Assembly (NCBI GenBank): GCA_943736015.1
Contig: OX031071.1
Coordinates: 38,472,619-38,536,618, forward strand
Length of the DNA: 64,000 nt
From: Tridacna crocea
Taxonomy: Eukaryota > Mollusca > Bivalvia > Cardiida > Cardiidae
Direction: 5' to 3'
Shown: one piece after another, positions 1-9,682 of the stretch
Layout: each line of letters opens with the position of its first letter
Position numbering within the stretch: position 1 is the first letter of the stretch
Made by a program: the position numbers and the translations under genes
Notes under the pieces: generated by a model
What the model saw: only the letters and a program-made list of their open reading frames with translations
Database searches by the model: none
What the model was told of the DNA's origin: nothing

Positions 1-66
1 TGTAGTGTAATCCTGTCAGTGAATTACCGGAATTCACAGTGAATTAAACTGCTAGTGATGACAATA

Positions 67-292
67 TGGTGTTACCAAACAATCCCTGTTTTTTACGACC
101 CAGAAGAAGAAGCCCTTCTGAAAACATTGTACGAAAAGGAGAAAATGCTGGTTACTAGCATTTTCTCCTTTTCCCATGGTGTTTTCCACCCCCTAGGGTC
201 AAGTTTCGATTTTTGTGTCTCATTTATTTTGTTGTCTGCGAATGCTTTCAATTTAGACAAGTCTAAAATTTTGTCGTTAGGTAATGAGTTAG
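67..292 (+). mobile_element. TH element, full length, diverged
   Basis: The 5' end reads GTTACCAAACAATCCC. The hairpin centre is slightly decayed (GGTTACTAGC), and the 3' end GGTAATGAGTTA has lost the last base of its TTAA. Confidence 0.85.
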
Positions 293-448
293 GGAACGAA
301 AAGAATTTTATTTTTTTCATGGTTGTATGAAAAAAAAAACCCTAATCACACTTGTATTTGTATGAAATTGCTTCTCTTCATTCTTTATAAATTAGTTTTA
401 CAAAGAACATAGTACACCCACAGAAATAAGTCAAACTGCATTCAAACT

Positions 449-543
449 GGTAACCAGCATTTTCTCCTTTTCTCATAATGTTTGCTAACTTTGGCTTCTT
501 GCTCAGGGTCTTAAAAAGTAGGGATTGTGTGGTATTTAGTTAA
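449..543 (-). mobile_element. TH element, 3' half only
   Basis: Only the right hairpin arm and the TAGGGATTGTGTGGT end remain. The copy abuts the next one. Confidence 0.75.
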
Positions 544-770
544 CTCTTTACCAAACAACAAAATGTTGGACTAGTCTAAATTGAAAACATTTGCAAACGA
601 CAAAATAAAATGTGAATCAGAAATAGAATTTTGTTATTGGAAGGGTAGAAAAAATTGTCGCAAAAGGAAAAAATGCTGGTTACCAGCATTTTCTCCTTTT
701 CCCTCAATGTTTTCAACAGGCTTCTTTCCCAGGGTCATCAAAAGTAGGGATTGTGTGGTAATGGGTTTAA
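540..770 (-). mobile_element. TH element, subfamily A
   Basis: TTAA is present at both ends. It shares its right TTAA with the following copy, so the two sit head to tail. Confidence 0.9.
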
Positions 771-995
771 CTCATTACCAGACGACGTTATTTTAGACTT
801 GTTCAAATCAAAATCATTTGCAGACGACAACATAAAAGTGACTGAAATTTTAAAATCTATTTTGTTAAGGGTAGAAAACATTGTGGGAAAAGGAGAAAAT
901 GCTGGTTACCAGCATTTTCTCCTTTTCCAACAATGTTTTCAAAAGGCCTCTTTTCCAGGGGCGTCAAAAGTAGGGATTGTGTGGTAATGGGTTAA
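767..995 (-). mobile_element. TH element directly upstream of finger exon 1
   Basis: Intact copy with TTAA at both ends. It stops 33 nt before the first base of finger exon 1, so the intron just ahead of that acceptor is repeat-derived. Confidence 0.9.
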
Positions 996-1028
996 TACCA
1001 GAACAAGAGTATGTTTCTATCTTTGCAG

Positions 1029-1237
1029 ATTTTCCTAACGGTATTGAAGACTTGCCAAAACATTTTGTTTGCCCATATTGCGGAAAAACGAGCAGAAACA
1101 AATGGAATCTGGATGTGCATTTACGCACGCATACGGGCAAAAGACCATTTACTTGCTCTCGATGTAAAAAGTCCTTTACTACAAACGGCAATCTCCAACG
1201 TCACATTCAAAATGTTCACCTTTACAATCAGGTTTAG
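1029..1237 (+). CDS. C2H2 zinc-finger terminal exon 1
   Basis: A two-finger DNA-binding C-terminus, probably of a BTB/POZ-type transcription factor acting in the nucleus (inference from array layout). The exon opens after the pyrimidine tract and acceptor TTTCTATCTTTGCAG. Phase is 1, because the first codon is completed by one upstream base (Asp if that base is G). It encodes 69 residues ending in TAG. Finger 1 uses C15, C18, H31 and H35; a TGKRPF linker follows; finger 2 uses C43, C46, H59 and H64 with H-X4-H spacing. Predicted contact residues (-1,2,3,6) are N,W,N,V and T,G,N,R. Finger 1 has Ser where the core Phe usually sits, as do its relatives. It is closest to exon 2. The frame is also open for 52 nt upstream, but that stretch includes the acceptor and is not taken as coding. 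Confidence 0.88.
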
Positions 1238-1809
1238 CCATAAACTGCTGGAACCAACTTAGAATAATTTAATATCAGTTGTTTTCGTGAACATTGGTGA
1301 GTTCTGATTGGCAGAAATTTTGTTTTCATTGATCCATGAAAAATCCGGAACTACTTTTGTTGAGGGTTACTTTTGTAGGTCCTACACACCGCTTTGCTCC
1401 TTTACTTTCATTCTATTGGTTAGTTTTCAGTATTGGGGATCTAAAAACTGCTTCCCTATTATATTCTTGCGCCATACAAATAAAGTGGAAGGGACTTTAG
1501 ATTTTTAACTCTAACATTAGATTTAAAACTATAGAGTTTGAATGCAGTTTGAACTATTTCCATGGGAGTTTGTTGTCTGTAATATTAAATTATAAGCAAT
1601 GAAGAAATGTATGAAACTGCCTTGCGTTTTCACACGGTGAAAGAAATAAATGAAAGAAATAAAATTCTCTTCATTCCTTAATTAATTGCGCAATCTGAAC
1701 TTAGAACTACGCTTTCCACTAATATATTGCATTTTACTGCGAAGATAATTCTGGAATAATTGTGTATGGCAAGGTGTGTGTTCAGATTCTAAAATAATTT
1801 GGTGCAAAT
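1238..1809. other. Exon 1 3' flank, no further gene
   Basis: AT-rich sequence without a recognisable repeat for most of its length. The last part (about 1737-1800) resembles the sequence just after exon 2 (about 4024-4085), both carrying a variant of AATAATTGTG followed by a GATTCTA-type block. This suggests the two exons came from one duplicated segment. Confidence 0.5.
1479..1484 (+). terminator. candidate poly(A) signal AATAAA
   Basis: AATAAA lies about 240 nt after the exon 1 stop codon; further AATAAA motifs follow near 1645 and 1658. It would end an exon 1 transcript if this exon is terminal. Motif only. Confidence 0.4.
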
Positions 1810-2037
1810 TTACCTGTTACCACACAGCAAAATCTTAGACCTATCCAAAGTGAAAGCATTTGGCGAGGACAATTTCAAAGTGGCTCAAATGGTGCAATTT
1901 TGCTTAGATAAGGTAGAAAACTTTGTGGGAAAAGGAGAAAATGCTGGTTATCAGCATTTTTCCTTTTTCCCACAATGTTTTCTAAAGGCTTCACCCTCTG
2001 GGGCATTAAAAGTCGTCATTATGTGGAAAAGGGTTAA
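1810..2037 (-). mobile_element. TH element, CACAGCAAAAT variant
   Basis: Starts with a GTTACCACACAGC-type end and ends GGGTTAA. It belongs to a minor variant with AAAGTGGCTCAAATGG in the body, also seen near 14130, 46280 and 61196. Confidence 0.85.
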
Positions 2038-2108
2038 TAACCATGAATAGACTGTGTTTTGTGAAAAAACCTTGTTGCCAGCTCAAAGGTCAAGGTCACA
2101 GTGTTGGG

Positions 2109-2337
2109 TTAACTCATTACCACACGAGAAAATTTTGGACAGGTCCAAATTGAAAGCATTTGCAGACGACAAAAAAAAAGTGACTGAAAAATAGAAATTT
2201 GTTCAGGAAAGGGTAGAAAACATTGTGGGAAAAGGAGAAAATGCTGGTTACCAGCATTTTCTCCTTTTCCCACAGTGTTTTCTAAAGGCTTCTTTCTCAG
2301 GGGCGTCAAAAGTAGGGATTGAGTGGTAATGGGTTAA
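2109..2337 (-). mobile_element. TH element, subfamily A
   Basis: TTAA at both ends. The palindrome is nearly perfect, with one mismatch pair at the outer stem. Confidence 0.92.
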
Positions 2338-2429
2338 ACATAATGCCAATAAATGCTACAATTACTATAGTAACGACAATTTTTCGGGAAATCTGTGTCA
2401 GTGACACAGTTCTAATTCCCTGATGTTTC

Positions 2430-2659
2430 TTAACCCTTTACGCCATAGATACTCATTTCGTACGTGTTGCTTGTAGGAGCTTTTGGAAAACATTGTTGCA
2501 ATAGGTGAAATTGCTTGTGATGAGCAATTTCACGTTTTGTCACAATGTTTTCTATGCTATCAAAAGGTGTCATATACATATAAGAAACAGTTTTATCCTT
2601 GCTGTTATGTAAGGTCAGTTAGGGATACCATAGAAATGCCTTATGGGGTAAAAGATTAA
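2430..2659 (-). mobile_element. TH element, subfamily C
   Basis: TTAA at both ends. The outer part (CCATAGATACTCATTTC and GCCTTATGGGG) is unlike subfamily A, and the hairpin core is GAAATTGCTTG / tGAGCAATTTC. Confidence 0.9.
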
Positions 2660-2677
2660 CACTAAGGAAATAGCCTA

Positions 2678-2834
2678 TTAACCCATTACCACACAATCCC
2701 TACTTTTGAAAACCCTGAGAAAGGAGCCTTTATAAAACAATGTGGGAAAATGAGCTATTCACATTCATGTTGACATCTACAAAATGCTTTCAATTTGGAC
2801 AAGTCCAAAATTTTGTCATTTGGTAAAGAGTTAA
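2678..2834 (+). mobile_element. TH element, internally deleted
   Basis: Both TTAA ends remain, but the right hairpin arm and flanking bases are missing, leaving about 157 bp. Confidence 0.88.
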
Positions 2835-3043
2835 GTCTTTACCACACAATCCTGACTTATAATTATCCTGAGAAAGATGCCTTTTGAAAACAATGTGGGA
2901 AAAGGAGAAAATGCTGGTAACCACAATGTTTTCTACAATTTTTCACAAAACAAATTTCAAATTTTCAGTCACTTTTATTTTGTTGTCTGCAAATGCTTTC
3001 GATTTGGGCACACCTAAAATTTTGTTGTTTGGTAAAGAGTTAA
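2831..3043 (+). mobile_element. TH element with damaged hairpin
   Basis: Shares TTAA with the preceding copy. The centre runs AATGCTGGTAACCACAATG, so most of the right arm is lost. Confidence 0.88.
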
Positions 3044-3108
3044 TAACCAAGCATGTGCAGACAAAAATTCAAATGTTACTGAAATGGTTACATATTGTTA
3101 TAAACCCT

Positions 3109-3275
3109 TTAACTCGTTACCACATGACAAAATTTTAGGATTGTCCAAATCGAAAGCATTTGCAGACGACAAAATAAAAGTAACTGAAAAATTGAAATTT
3201 ATCTTGTGAAGGGTAGAAAACAAAGGCTTCTTTCTCAGGGGCGTCAAAAGTAGGGATTGTGTGGTAATTGGTTAA
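3109..3275 (-). mobile_element. TH element lacking the hairpin
   Basis: TTAA ends are present, but GGGTAGAAAAC runs straight into AAAGGCTTC: the whole central palindrome has been deleted cleanly. Confidence 0.88.
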
Positions 3276-3557
3276 CACACACAATCCTAAATTTTAACAA
3301 CCTTAATGAAGAAGCCTTTTGAAATCATTTAACTCTTTACCAAACAACAAAATTTTAAGACTTGTCCAAATTGAAAGCACTTGCAGACGACAAAATCAAC
3401 GTAACTCAAGAATTGAAATTTGTTTCCAGCAGGGCAGAAAACATTGTCGGAAATGGAGAAAATGCTGGTTACCAGCATTTTCTCCTTTTCCCACAATGTT
3501 TTCAAAACGCTTGTATCTCAGGGTTTTAAAGACCAGGGATTGTTTGGAAGAGGGTTA
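3276..3557 (-). mobile_element. TH fragment plus full TH element
   Basis: A + strand 5' end fragment (to about 3328) is cut by a full - copy with TTAA at 3329 and 3554. Confidence 0.85.
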
Positions 3558-3720
3558 AGGAAAAGAAGAGAATGCTGGTAACCACCATTTTCTCCTTTTC
3601 CTACAATGTTTTCCACTCTTCTGAAAAATGAAATGATCATTTTGGCTACATTCAATTTTGTTGTCTGCAAAATTCTTTGAAATTTGGATGAATTTAAAAT
3701 TTTGTTGTGTGGTAAAGAGT
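3558..3720 (+). mobile_element. TH element, 5' truncated, abutting exon 2 acceptor
   Basis: Runs from the hairpin to GTGTGGTAAAGAGT. Only 18 nt separate its end from the acceptor AG of exon 2, so the branch site of that exon probably lies inside the repeat (inference). Confidence 0.85.
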
Positions 3721-3738
3721 ATATTTCTGTCTTTGCAG

Positions 3739-3956
3739 ATTTGCCAAAAGGTTTAGAAGACTTGCCAAAACGTACTTTTGTTTGCCCGTATTGCGGGAAA
3801 ATGAACGGAAGCCAATGGAACCTGGATGTGCATTTACGTACACATACGGGAGAAAGACCGTTTACTTGCTCCCGTTGTAAAAGATCCTTTACGACAAATG
3901 GCAGTCTCAGCCGTCACATTAGAGCGGTTCACCATGACTATCAGATTTACCTATGA
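3739..3956 (+). CDS. C2H2 zinc-finger terminal exon 2
   Basis: Alternative two-finger C-terminus, sister of exon 1. Acceptor ATATTTCTGTCTTTGCAG, phase 1, 72 residues, stop TGA. Finger 1 uses C16, C19, H32 and H36; the linker is TGERPF; finger 2 uses C44, C47, H60 and H65 with H-X4-H. Predicted contact residues are S,W,N,V and T,G,S,R, so finger 2 differs from that of exon 1 at helix position 3 while finger 1 shares the W,N,V set. The spacer (LPKGLEDLPK) also matches exon 1, and part of the 3' flank is shared, so local duplication is the likely origin. Function as DNA-binding module is family knowledge; the target is unknown. Confidence 0.88.
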
Positions 3957-4128
3957 CATGCTAAGATTAGTTCTGTAGTCTTATCTTGGATCTACACTGT
4001 ACTCTACTCTATTTCATTTCTGTGCAAAAATAATTGTGAAATAACTGTGTTTGGCCAAGTGTATGGTCTGATTCTAGAATATACTACAATACTAAATATT
4101 GCTAGGTTTCACCGTGTTTCTCACAGTG

Positions 4129-4320
4129 TCCTTTAAAGGTGGCCCGTCAGATCTCGGGATGAAATTCTTACAAGAATACCAAAAAAAATCATCCTTATAC
4201 TCCCAAAACCTTTTATTTTCATTCATTAAAACCCCAGTGGTCGAAAACCATCCAACAACAAGAGAAATTAAAGATTTACTATGCCCAAGATTGACACGAC
4301 GGGAAACACAGTCTATTTTT
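4129..4320 (+). mobile_element. P repeat, left part
   Basis: Starts TTTAAAGGTGGCCC, the left end of a family with matching ends CCCACCTTTAA elsewhere (31102, 33423, 62454). It contains the first half of a conserved short reading frame, here shifted relative to the other copies. It is split by the S repeat inserted after TTTTT. Confidence 0.75.
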
Positions 4321-4880
4321 AGCTCACCTGAGCACAACTTGCTCAAGGGGAGCTTTTAGGATCACCCAGTGTCCGTCGTGCATCGTCAACAATTCTTTAA
4401 ACATCAACTCCTCCTAAACCACAGGGCCAATTTAGACCAAACTTGGCTGGAATGTTCCTTGGGAGGTCCTCTTTAAAAAATGTTCACAGAATTTGATTCT
4501 ATCAAAAACCAAATGGAATTTTCTACGAAATTCTTTAAAATTCTTCTCTGAAACCACTGGCCAGATTTTAAAATTATTTCACAGAGATGTTCCTTGTGTG
4601 GCCCTTTACAAAAATTTTACAAGAAATTTTGATCCATCAAGAAACATGGCTCTGCTGAATGGTGGCTACTTGCTCTATAGGGACATGAAGAAATTCTTGA
4701 AAATTATTCTTTTCTTAAACTGCTGGTCAGATTTTGCAATGACTTTTACAGGTGACCTTTTGAAAATTGCTTCACAAAGTAATGGTTTTGTTTCCAGTGT
4801 TTCAATACCTCAACAAAAAATTGGCGATGGTCCTCTCAAAAATTCAGGTGAGCGATCCAGGGCCATCTTAGCCTCTTGTT
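4321..4880 (+). mobile_element. S repeat inserted in P repeat
   Basis: Starts AGCTCACCTGAGC and ends GGGCCATCTTAGCCTCTTGTT. The uninterrupted P copies read TATTTTTACATGA here, which fixes both edges. One internal unit of about 166 bp is present where other copies have several. No transposase is seen. Confidence 0.75.
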
Positions 4881-5147
4881 ACATGAGCAACTCGCCCGTT
4901 TACATACCAGAAGTACACAGACGAAGCTTCAAACATACTGTCCGAAGAAGACATTATGGAAAATAATTACATATTTGTTATGCTTTGGAATTTAAGCGTC
5001 ATTAGTCATGTGCCATTCACATGACTTTCCCAGAATGATTTTTTTATTTCTGGCTTGAAATCTAAAAATACCTGAAGAGGCTACGTAAAGAAATATTTTT
5101 TTTTGTGATTTTATGATTCTTAATTATTGATGATTTGTATTGTTTTT
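4881..5147 (+). mobile_element. P repeat, right part
   Basis: Resumes at ACATGAGCAACTCGC and carries the second half of the family's short frame to its usual TAA. It is truncated at TTGTTTTT by a second AGCTCACC element. Confidence 0.75.
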
Positions 5148-5640
5148 AGCTCACCTGAGCATGAAGTGCTCATGGTGAGCTATTGTGAATGTGCTGTGTC
5201 CGTCGTGCGTCATCTGTCGTCAACTTTTTACCTTGTGTACGCTCTAGAGGCCACATTTTCGGTCCGATACTCTTGAAAGTTGGTCAGGATGTTTGCCTCG
5301 ATGAAATCTCGGACAAGTTCAAAAATGTGTCATGTCGGGTCAAAAACTACATGTAGGTCACTAGGTCAAATCTTAGAAAAACCTTGTGTACACTCTAGAG
5401 GCCACATTTTCAGTCAGATACTCATGTTTTTCAGGATGCTATCTCGGACAAGTTCGAAAATGGGTCATGTGGGGTCAAAAACTAGGTCACTAGGTCAAAT
5501 TTTAGAAAAACCTTGTGTACGCTCTAGAGGCCACATTTTCAGTCGGATACTCATGAAAGTTGGTCAGGATGTTTGCCTGGATGTTATCTCGGACGAGTTT
5601 GAAAATGGGTCATGTCATCTTTTACTGTATCGCACTCTTG
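5148..5640 (+). mobile_element. S-type repeat, GGTGAGCTATTGTG subtype
   Basis: Opens AGCTCACCTGAGC like the S repeat. The body is different: about three units of 115-140 bp, each with CTCTAGAGGCCACATTTTC and GGTCACTAGGTCAAAT. The copy at 56384 is of the same subtype. Confidence 0.7.
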
Positions 5641-5989
5641 TCTAAACCAGTCCGATCAATGTACAATATCAGATTTCTTGAGCACAGAGTCCCCTTTAAC
5701 TGGTTCTAAATCGCTTTTGACTTCCGATAAACACTTTTCGAGTTCGATGTAAATCTTTATGATTACTCCCAGCTCAAATAAAACGTCGTCCTATATTTTA
5801 ATCCGCTAATGTGGTATATGACGTCATTAAGATGACATCATACTTTACCTACCTGAATATGATGACATTTATAAGTTTGAGCCAGTTACCAGATAATTGG
5901 TGCTCATCCATGCAAAATCTTGTAATTCTGCGTGTAGTAGTTTTCAAAATAACGAGGTAGTCCACGATATTTTTGATCACCCCACGTAA
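5641..5989. other. No feature recognised
   Basis: AT-rich spacer with two short GACGTCAT/GATGACATCAT-like stretches. No exon with a splice site and no known repeat seen. Confidence 0.4.
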
Positions 5990-6824
5990 TTCGGTGCTAA
6001 AATCTCTATGACAGGATGTTAATTTGGTGTTAAACTCCCAATGACACATGCTGTTACATCGGTCTTAAACTTCCAGTGACCTAGGCTGTTACATTACTGT
6101 TAATCTCTCAAAGACCTAGGCTGTTACATTATGTTAAACTCCCAATGACCCAGGCTGTTACATTGGTGTTAAACTCCCAATGATCCAGGCTGTTACATTG
6201 GTGTTAAACTCCCAATGACCCAGGCTGTTACATTGGTGTTAAACTCCCAATGACCAAGGCTGTTACATTGGTGTTAAACTCCCAATGACCTAGGCTGTTA
6301 TGTTATGTTAAACTCCAAATGACCTAGGCTGTTACGTTATGTTAAACTCCCAATGACCTAGATTGTTACATTGGTGTTAAACTCCCAATGACCCAGGCTG
6401 TTACATTATGTTAAACTCCCAATGACCTAGGCTGTTACATTGATGTTAAACTCCCAGTGACCTAGACTGTTTCATTGGTGTTAAATTCCATTGACTCAGG
6501 CTGTTACATTGGTGTTAAACTCCCAATGACCCAGGCTGTTACATTGGTGTTAAACTCCCAATGACCCAGGCTGTTACATTATGTTAAACTGCCAATGACC
6601 TAGGCTGTTACGTTATGTTAAACTCCAAATGACCTAGGCTGTTACGTTATGTTAAACTCCCAATGACCTAGATTGTTACATTGATGTTAAACTCCCAATG
6701 ACCCAGGCTGTTACATTATGTTAAACTCCCAATGACCTAGGCTGTTACATTGATGTTAAACTCCCAGTGACATAGACTGTTTCATTGGTGTTAAATTCCA
6801 TTGACTCAGGCTGTTACGTTGGTG
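5990..6824. repeat. 34-35 bp minisatellite, block 1
   Basis: About 24 tandem units of the type GTTAAACTCCCAATGACC then CAGGCTGTTACATTGGT, with 34 and 35 bp variants. A higher-order period of about 310 bp (nine units) is visible, since the same order of variant units recurs at 6361 and 6671. Confidence 0.9.
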
Positions 6825-7053
6825 TTAACCCATTACCACTCAATCCCTACTTTTGACGCCCCTGAGAAAGAAGCCTTATGAAAACACTGTTGGAAAAGGA
6901 GAAAATGCTGGTAACCAGCATTTTCTTCTTTTTTCAGAGTGTTTTCTACCCTTTCCAGAAAAAATATCAATTTTTCAGTCACCTTTATTTTGTTGTCTGC
7001 AAATGCTTTCAATTTGGACCAGTCCAAAATTTTCTCGTGTGGTAATGAGTTAA
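6825..7053 (+). mobile_element. TH element inside the minisatellite
   Basis: Inserted exactly at the TTAA of a repeat unit: the left flank ends GGTG-TTAA and the right flank resumes TTAA-ACTCCC. This is a clear TTAA target duplication. Confidence 0.95.
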
Positions 7054-7216
7054 ACTCCCATTGACCCAGGCTGTTACCTTGGTGTTAAACTCCCAATGAC
7101 CCAGGCTGTTACGTTGGTGTTAAACTCCCAGTGACCCAGGCTGTTACGTTGGTGTTAAACTCCCAATGACCCAGGCTGTTACGTTGGTGTTAAACTCCCA
7201 ATGATGTAGGCTGTTA
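7054..7216. repeat. 34-35 bp minisatellite, block 1 continued
   Basis: Four to five more units in the same register after the TH insertion, most with GTTACGTTGGTG. Confidence 0.9.
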
Positions 7217-7458
7217 AATTATCCAGGGTAAAAAATTTGTTTGCTCGTCAATAACTTTTTTATCAGGTGTTGTTTAAAAAATCTAACACATCAAGCAAAT
7301 CCCTGGAGTCCTTCCGCCTTCTCTGCTTAAACCAAATTCCAATCGGTCACGTATTAACGGAATTATTGAAGATTTTCTTACCTGAAGTTAGGGAATTTCT
7401 TCAAATGTCGGTCATTGTTGTTGTTGTTGTGTCACGTGATTCCCAGCCGTGTAGGTTA
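7217..7458. other. Non-repeat segment within the minisatellite
   Basis: A 240 bp segment unlike the tandem unit, containing a short GTTGTTGTT run. It has no supported exon. Confidence 0.4.
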
Positions 7459-7679
7459 TTTAACTCTTTACCAAACGACAAAATTTTTGACTAGTCCAAA
7501 TTGAAAGCATTTGCAGACAAAAAATAAATGTGACTAAAGAATTGAGATTTGTTTTAGGAAGGGAAGAAAACATTTTGGGAAAAGGTGAAAATGCTGGTTA
7601 CCAGCATTTTCTCCTGTTCCCACAATGTTTTCAAAAGGCTTTTTTCACAGTGGTGTTAAGTCCGGATTGTGTGGTAAAC
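7459..7679 (-). mobile_element. TH element, right TTAA lost
   Basis: Left TTAA present; the copy ends GGATTGTGTGGTAAACG without TTAA. The hairpin is intact apart from a few bases. Confidence 0.88.
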
Positions 7680-7858
7680 GCATGTGAAATCCATGTTAAA
7701 CCTACAATAGCCTATGATGTTAAATTGGTATTAAACTCCAAGGGACCTAGGCTGCTTATCTGGAGTTAGTCTCACAATGAACTAGGCTGTTAAATTGGCG
7801 ATGAATTTTCAGTGAAGGGGCTGTTAAATGCGTGTTAAACTCTCAATGACCTCAGCTG
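7680..7858. repeat. Degenerate minisatellite units
   Basis: Four or five diverged units (TGTTAAATTGG, TTAAACTCTCAATGACC) link the two minisatellite blocks. Confidence 0.7.
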
Positions 7859-8084
7859 TTTAACTCATTACCAAACAACAATATTTTAGTTTTGTCCAAA
7901 TAGCATTTGCATACGACAAAATGAAAGTGACTGAAAATATGAATTTTGTTTTGTGAAGGGTAGAAAACATTGTGGGAAAAGGAGAAAATGCTGGTTACCA
8001 GCATTTTCTCCTTTTCCCACAATGTCTTCTAACAACTTCTTACTCAGGGGCGTCAAAAGTAGGGATTGTGTGGTAATGGGTTAA
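7859..8084 (-). mobile_element. TH element inside the minisatellite
   Basis: The left flank is GCTG-TTTAA and the right flank TTAA-TTGGTG, which reads as one tandem unit once the element and one TTAA are set aside. Confidence 0.94.
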
Positions 8085-8655
8085 TTGGTGTTAAAGTCCA
8101 AATGACCTGGGCTGTTTAATCAGTTAAAAGTCCAAATGACCTGGGCTGTTTAATCAGTGTAAAAGTCCAAGTGACCTGGGCTGTTTAATCAGTGTAAAAG
8201 TCCAAATGATCGGGGCTGTTTAATCAGTGTAAAAGTCCAAATGACCGGGGCTGTTTAATCGGTGTTAAAGTCCAAATGACCGGGGCTGTTTAATCGGTGT
8301 AAAAGTCCAAATGACCGGGGCTGTTTAATCGGTGTAAAAGTCCAAATGACCGGGGCTGTTTAATTGGTGTAAAAGTCCAAGTCCAAGTGACCTGGGCTGT
8401 TTAATCGGTGTTAAAGTCCAAATGACTGGGGCAGTTTAATCGGTGTTAAAGTCCAAATGACCTGGGCTGTTTAATCGGTGTTAAAGTCCAAATGACCGGG
8501 GCTGTTTAATCGGTGTAAAAGTCCAAATGACCGGGGCTGTTTAATCGGTGTAAAAGTCCAAGTCCAAGTGACCTGGGCTGTTTAATCGGTGTTAAAGTCC
8601 AAATGACTGGGGCAGTTTAATCGGTGTTAAAGTCCAAATGACCTGGGCTGCTAAA
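8085..8655. repeat. 35 bp minisatellite, block 2
   Basis: About 16 units related to block 1 but with GTCCAAATGACC and GGGGCTGTTTAATCGGTG. A higher-order repeat of about 175 bp (five units, including a GTCCAAGTCCAAG variant) recurs near 8374 and 8548. Confidence 0.9.
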
Positions 8656-8681
8656 AACATTTTTAACTCAGAATACAAACA

Positions 8682-8909
8682 TTAACCCATTACCACACAA
8701 TCCCTACTTTTGACGCCCCTGAGAAAGAAGCCTTTTGAAAACACTGTGGGAAAAGGAGAAAATGCTGGTAATCAGCATTTTCTCCTTTTCCCACAGTGTT
8801 TTCTACCTTCCCAGAACAAATTTCAATTTTTCAGTCGCCTTTATTTTGTCGTCTGCAAATGCTTTCAATTTGAACCAGTCTAAAATTGTGTCGTGTGGTA
8901 ATGGGTTAA
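8682..8909 (+). mobile_element. TH element, subfamily A
   Basis: TTAA at both ends. The outer stem carries the ACACTGTGGG / CCCACAGTGT pair. A short 3' fragment of another copy follows to about 8955. Confidence 0.93.
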
Positions 8910-9018
8910 AGGCTTTTTTTTTGTCGTTAAAACTTGGGATTGTGTAGTGAAGGGCTATATTGAGGTAAAATTATACATGTATCTGATACACGAGTATTAA
9001 AGATACATCTGTACTTGT

Positions 9019-9140
9019 TTTCAGCCAGTTTTCAGGTAGTTTTCAGCCTGTTTTCAGGTAGTTTTTAGCCAGTTTTCAGGTAGTTTTTAGCCAGTTTTCA
9101 GGTAGTTTTTAGCAAGCTTTAAGCCAGTTTTTAAAGCATT
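9019..9140. repeat. 22 bp tandem repeat
   Basis: About five units of CCAGTTTTCAGGTAGTTTTT plus AG, decaying at the right edge. Confidence 0.8.
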
Positions 9141-9161
9141 TTATCCTTATTTTATGAAACT

Positions 9162-9390
9162 TTAACCTTTTCCCAAACAATCCCTGGTTTTTACGGGTCA
9201 GGAACAGAAGCCTTTCGAAAACATTGTGGGAATGGGAGAAAATGCTGGTAACCAGCATTTTCTCCCTTTCCCACAATGTTTTCTATTCTATCATATAGAA
9301 AAATCACCTTTTCAGTAACTGTAAATTTGTCATCTGCAAAACGCTTTCAATTTGGTCTAGTCCAAAATTTGCCATTTGGGAAAAGGTTAA
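9162..9390 (+). mobile_element. TH element, subfamily B
   Basis: TTAA-CCTTTTCCCAAACAATCC at the left and TTTGGGAAAAGG-TTAA at the right. The hairpin is intact. Confidence 0.92.
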
Positions 9391-9439
9391 TTATTGGCTC
9401 CACTGACCGAAGATGTCCATCAGTTTGTGTTTGAGTGCA

Positions 9440-9673
9440 TAAACCCTTTCCCAAAAGGCAAATTTTAGACCAGACCAAATTCAAAGCATTTTGCAGTCGA
9501 CAAATTAACAGTTGCTAAAAAAAATGATTTTTCTAAAGGATGGGGTGGAAAACAGCGTGGGAAAAGGAGAAAATGCTGGTTACCAGCATTTTCTCCTTTT
9601 CCCACAATGTTTTCAGAAGGCTTCTTATAATTCCTGACAAGTAAAAACCAGGGATTGTTTGGGAAAGGGTTAA
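9440..9673 (-). mobile_element. TH element, subfamily B
   Basis: Left end AAACCCTTTCCCAAAAGGC; right end TTTGGGAAAGGG-TTAA. Confidence 0.9.
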
Positions 9674-9682
9674 ATTAACTTA

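Noticed and set aside
964-1191. Minus-strand frames opposite finger exons (also at 24561, 29172, 34131, 38539, 44994, 54298)
   Set aside because: Mirror frames of the C2H2 codons, with residues such as PVCTR from the linker; no C2H2 pattern of their own.
5990-8655. Regular repeats with inserted blocks, superficially CRISPR-like
   Set aside because: Units are contiguous tandem repeats without spacers, and the inserted blocks are TH elements. The context is eukaryotic.
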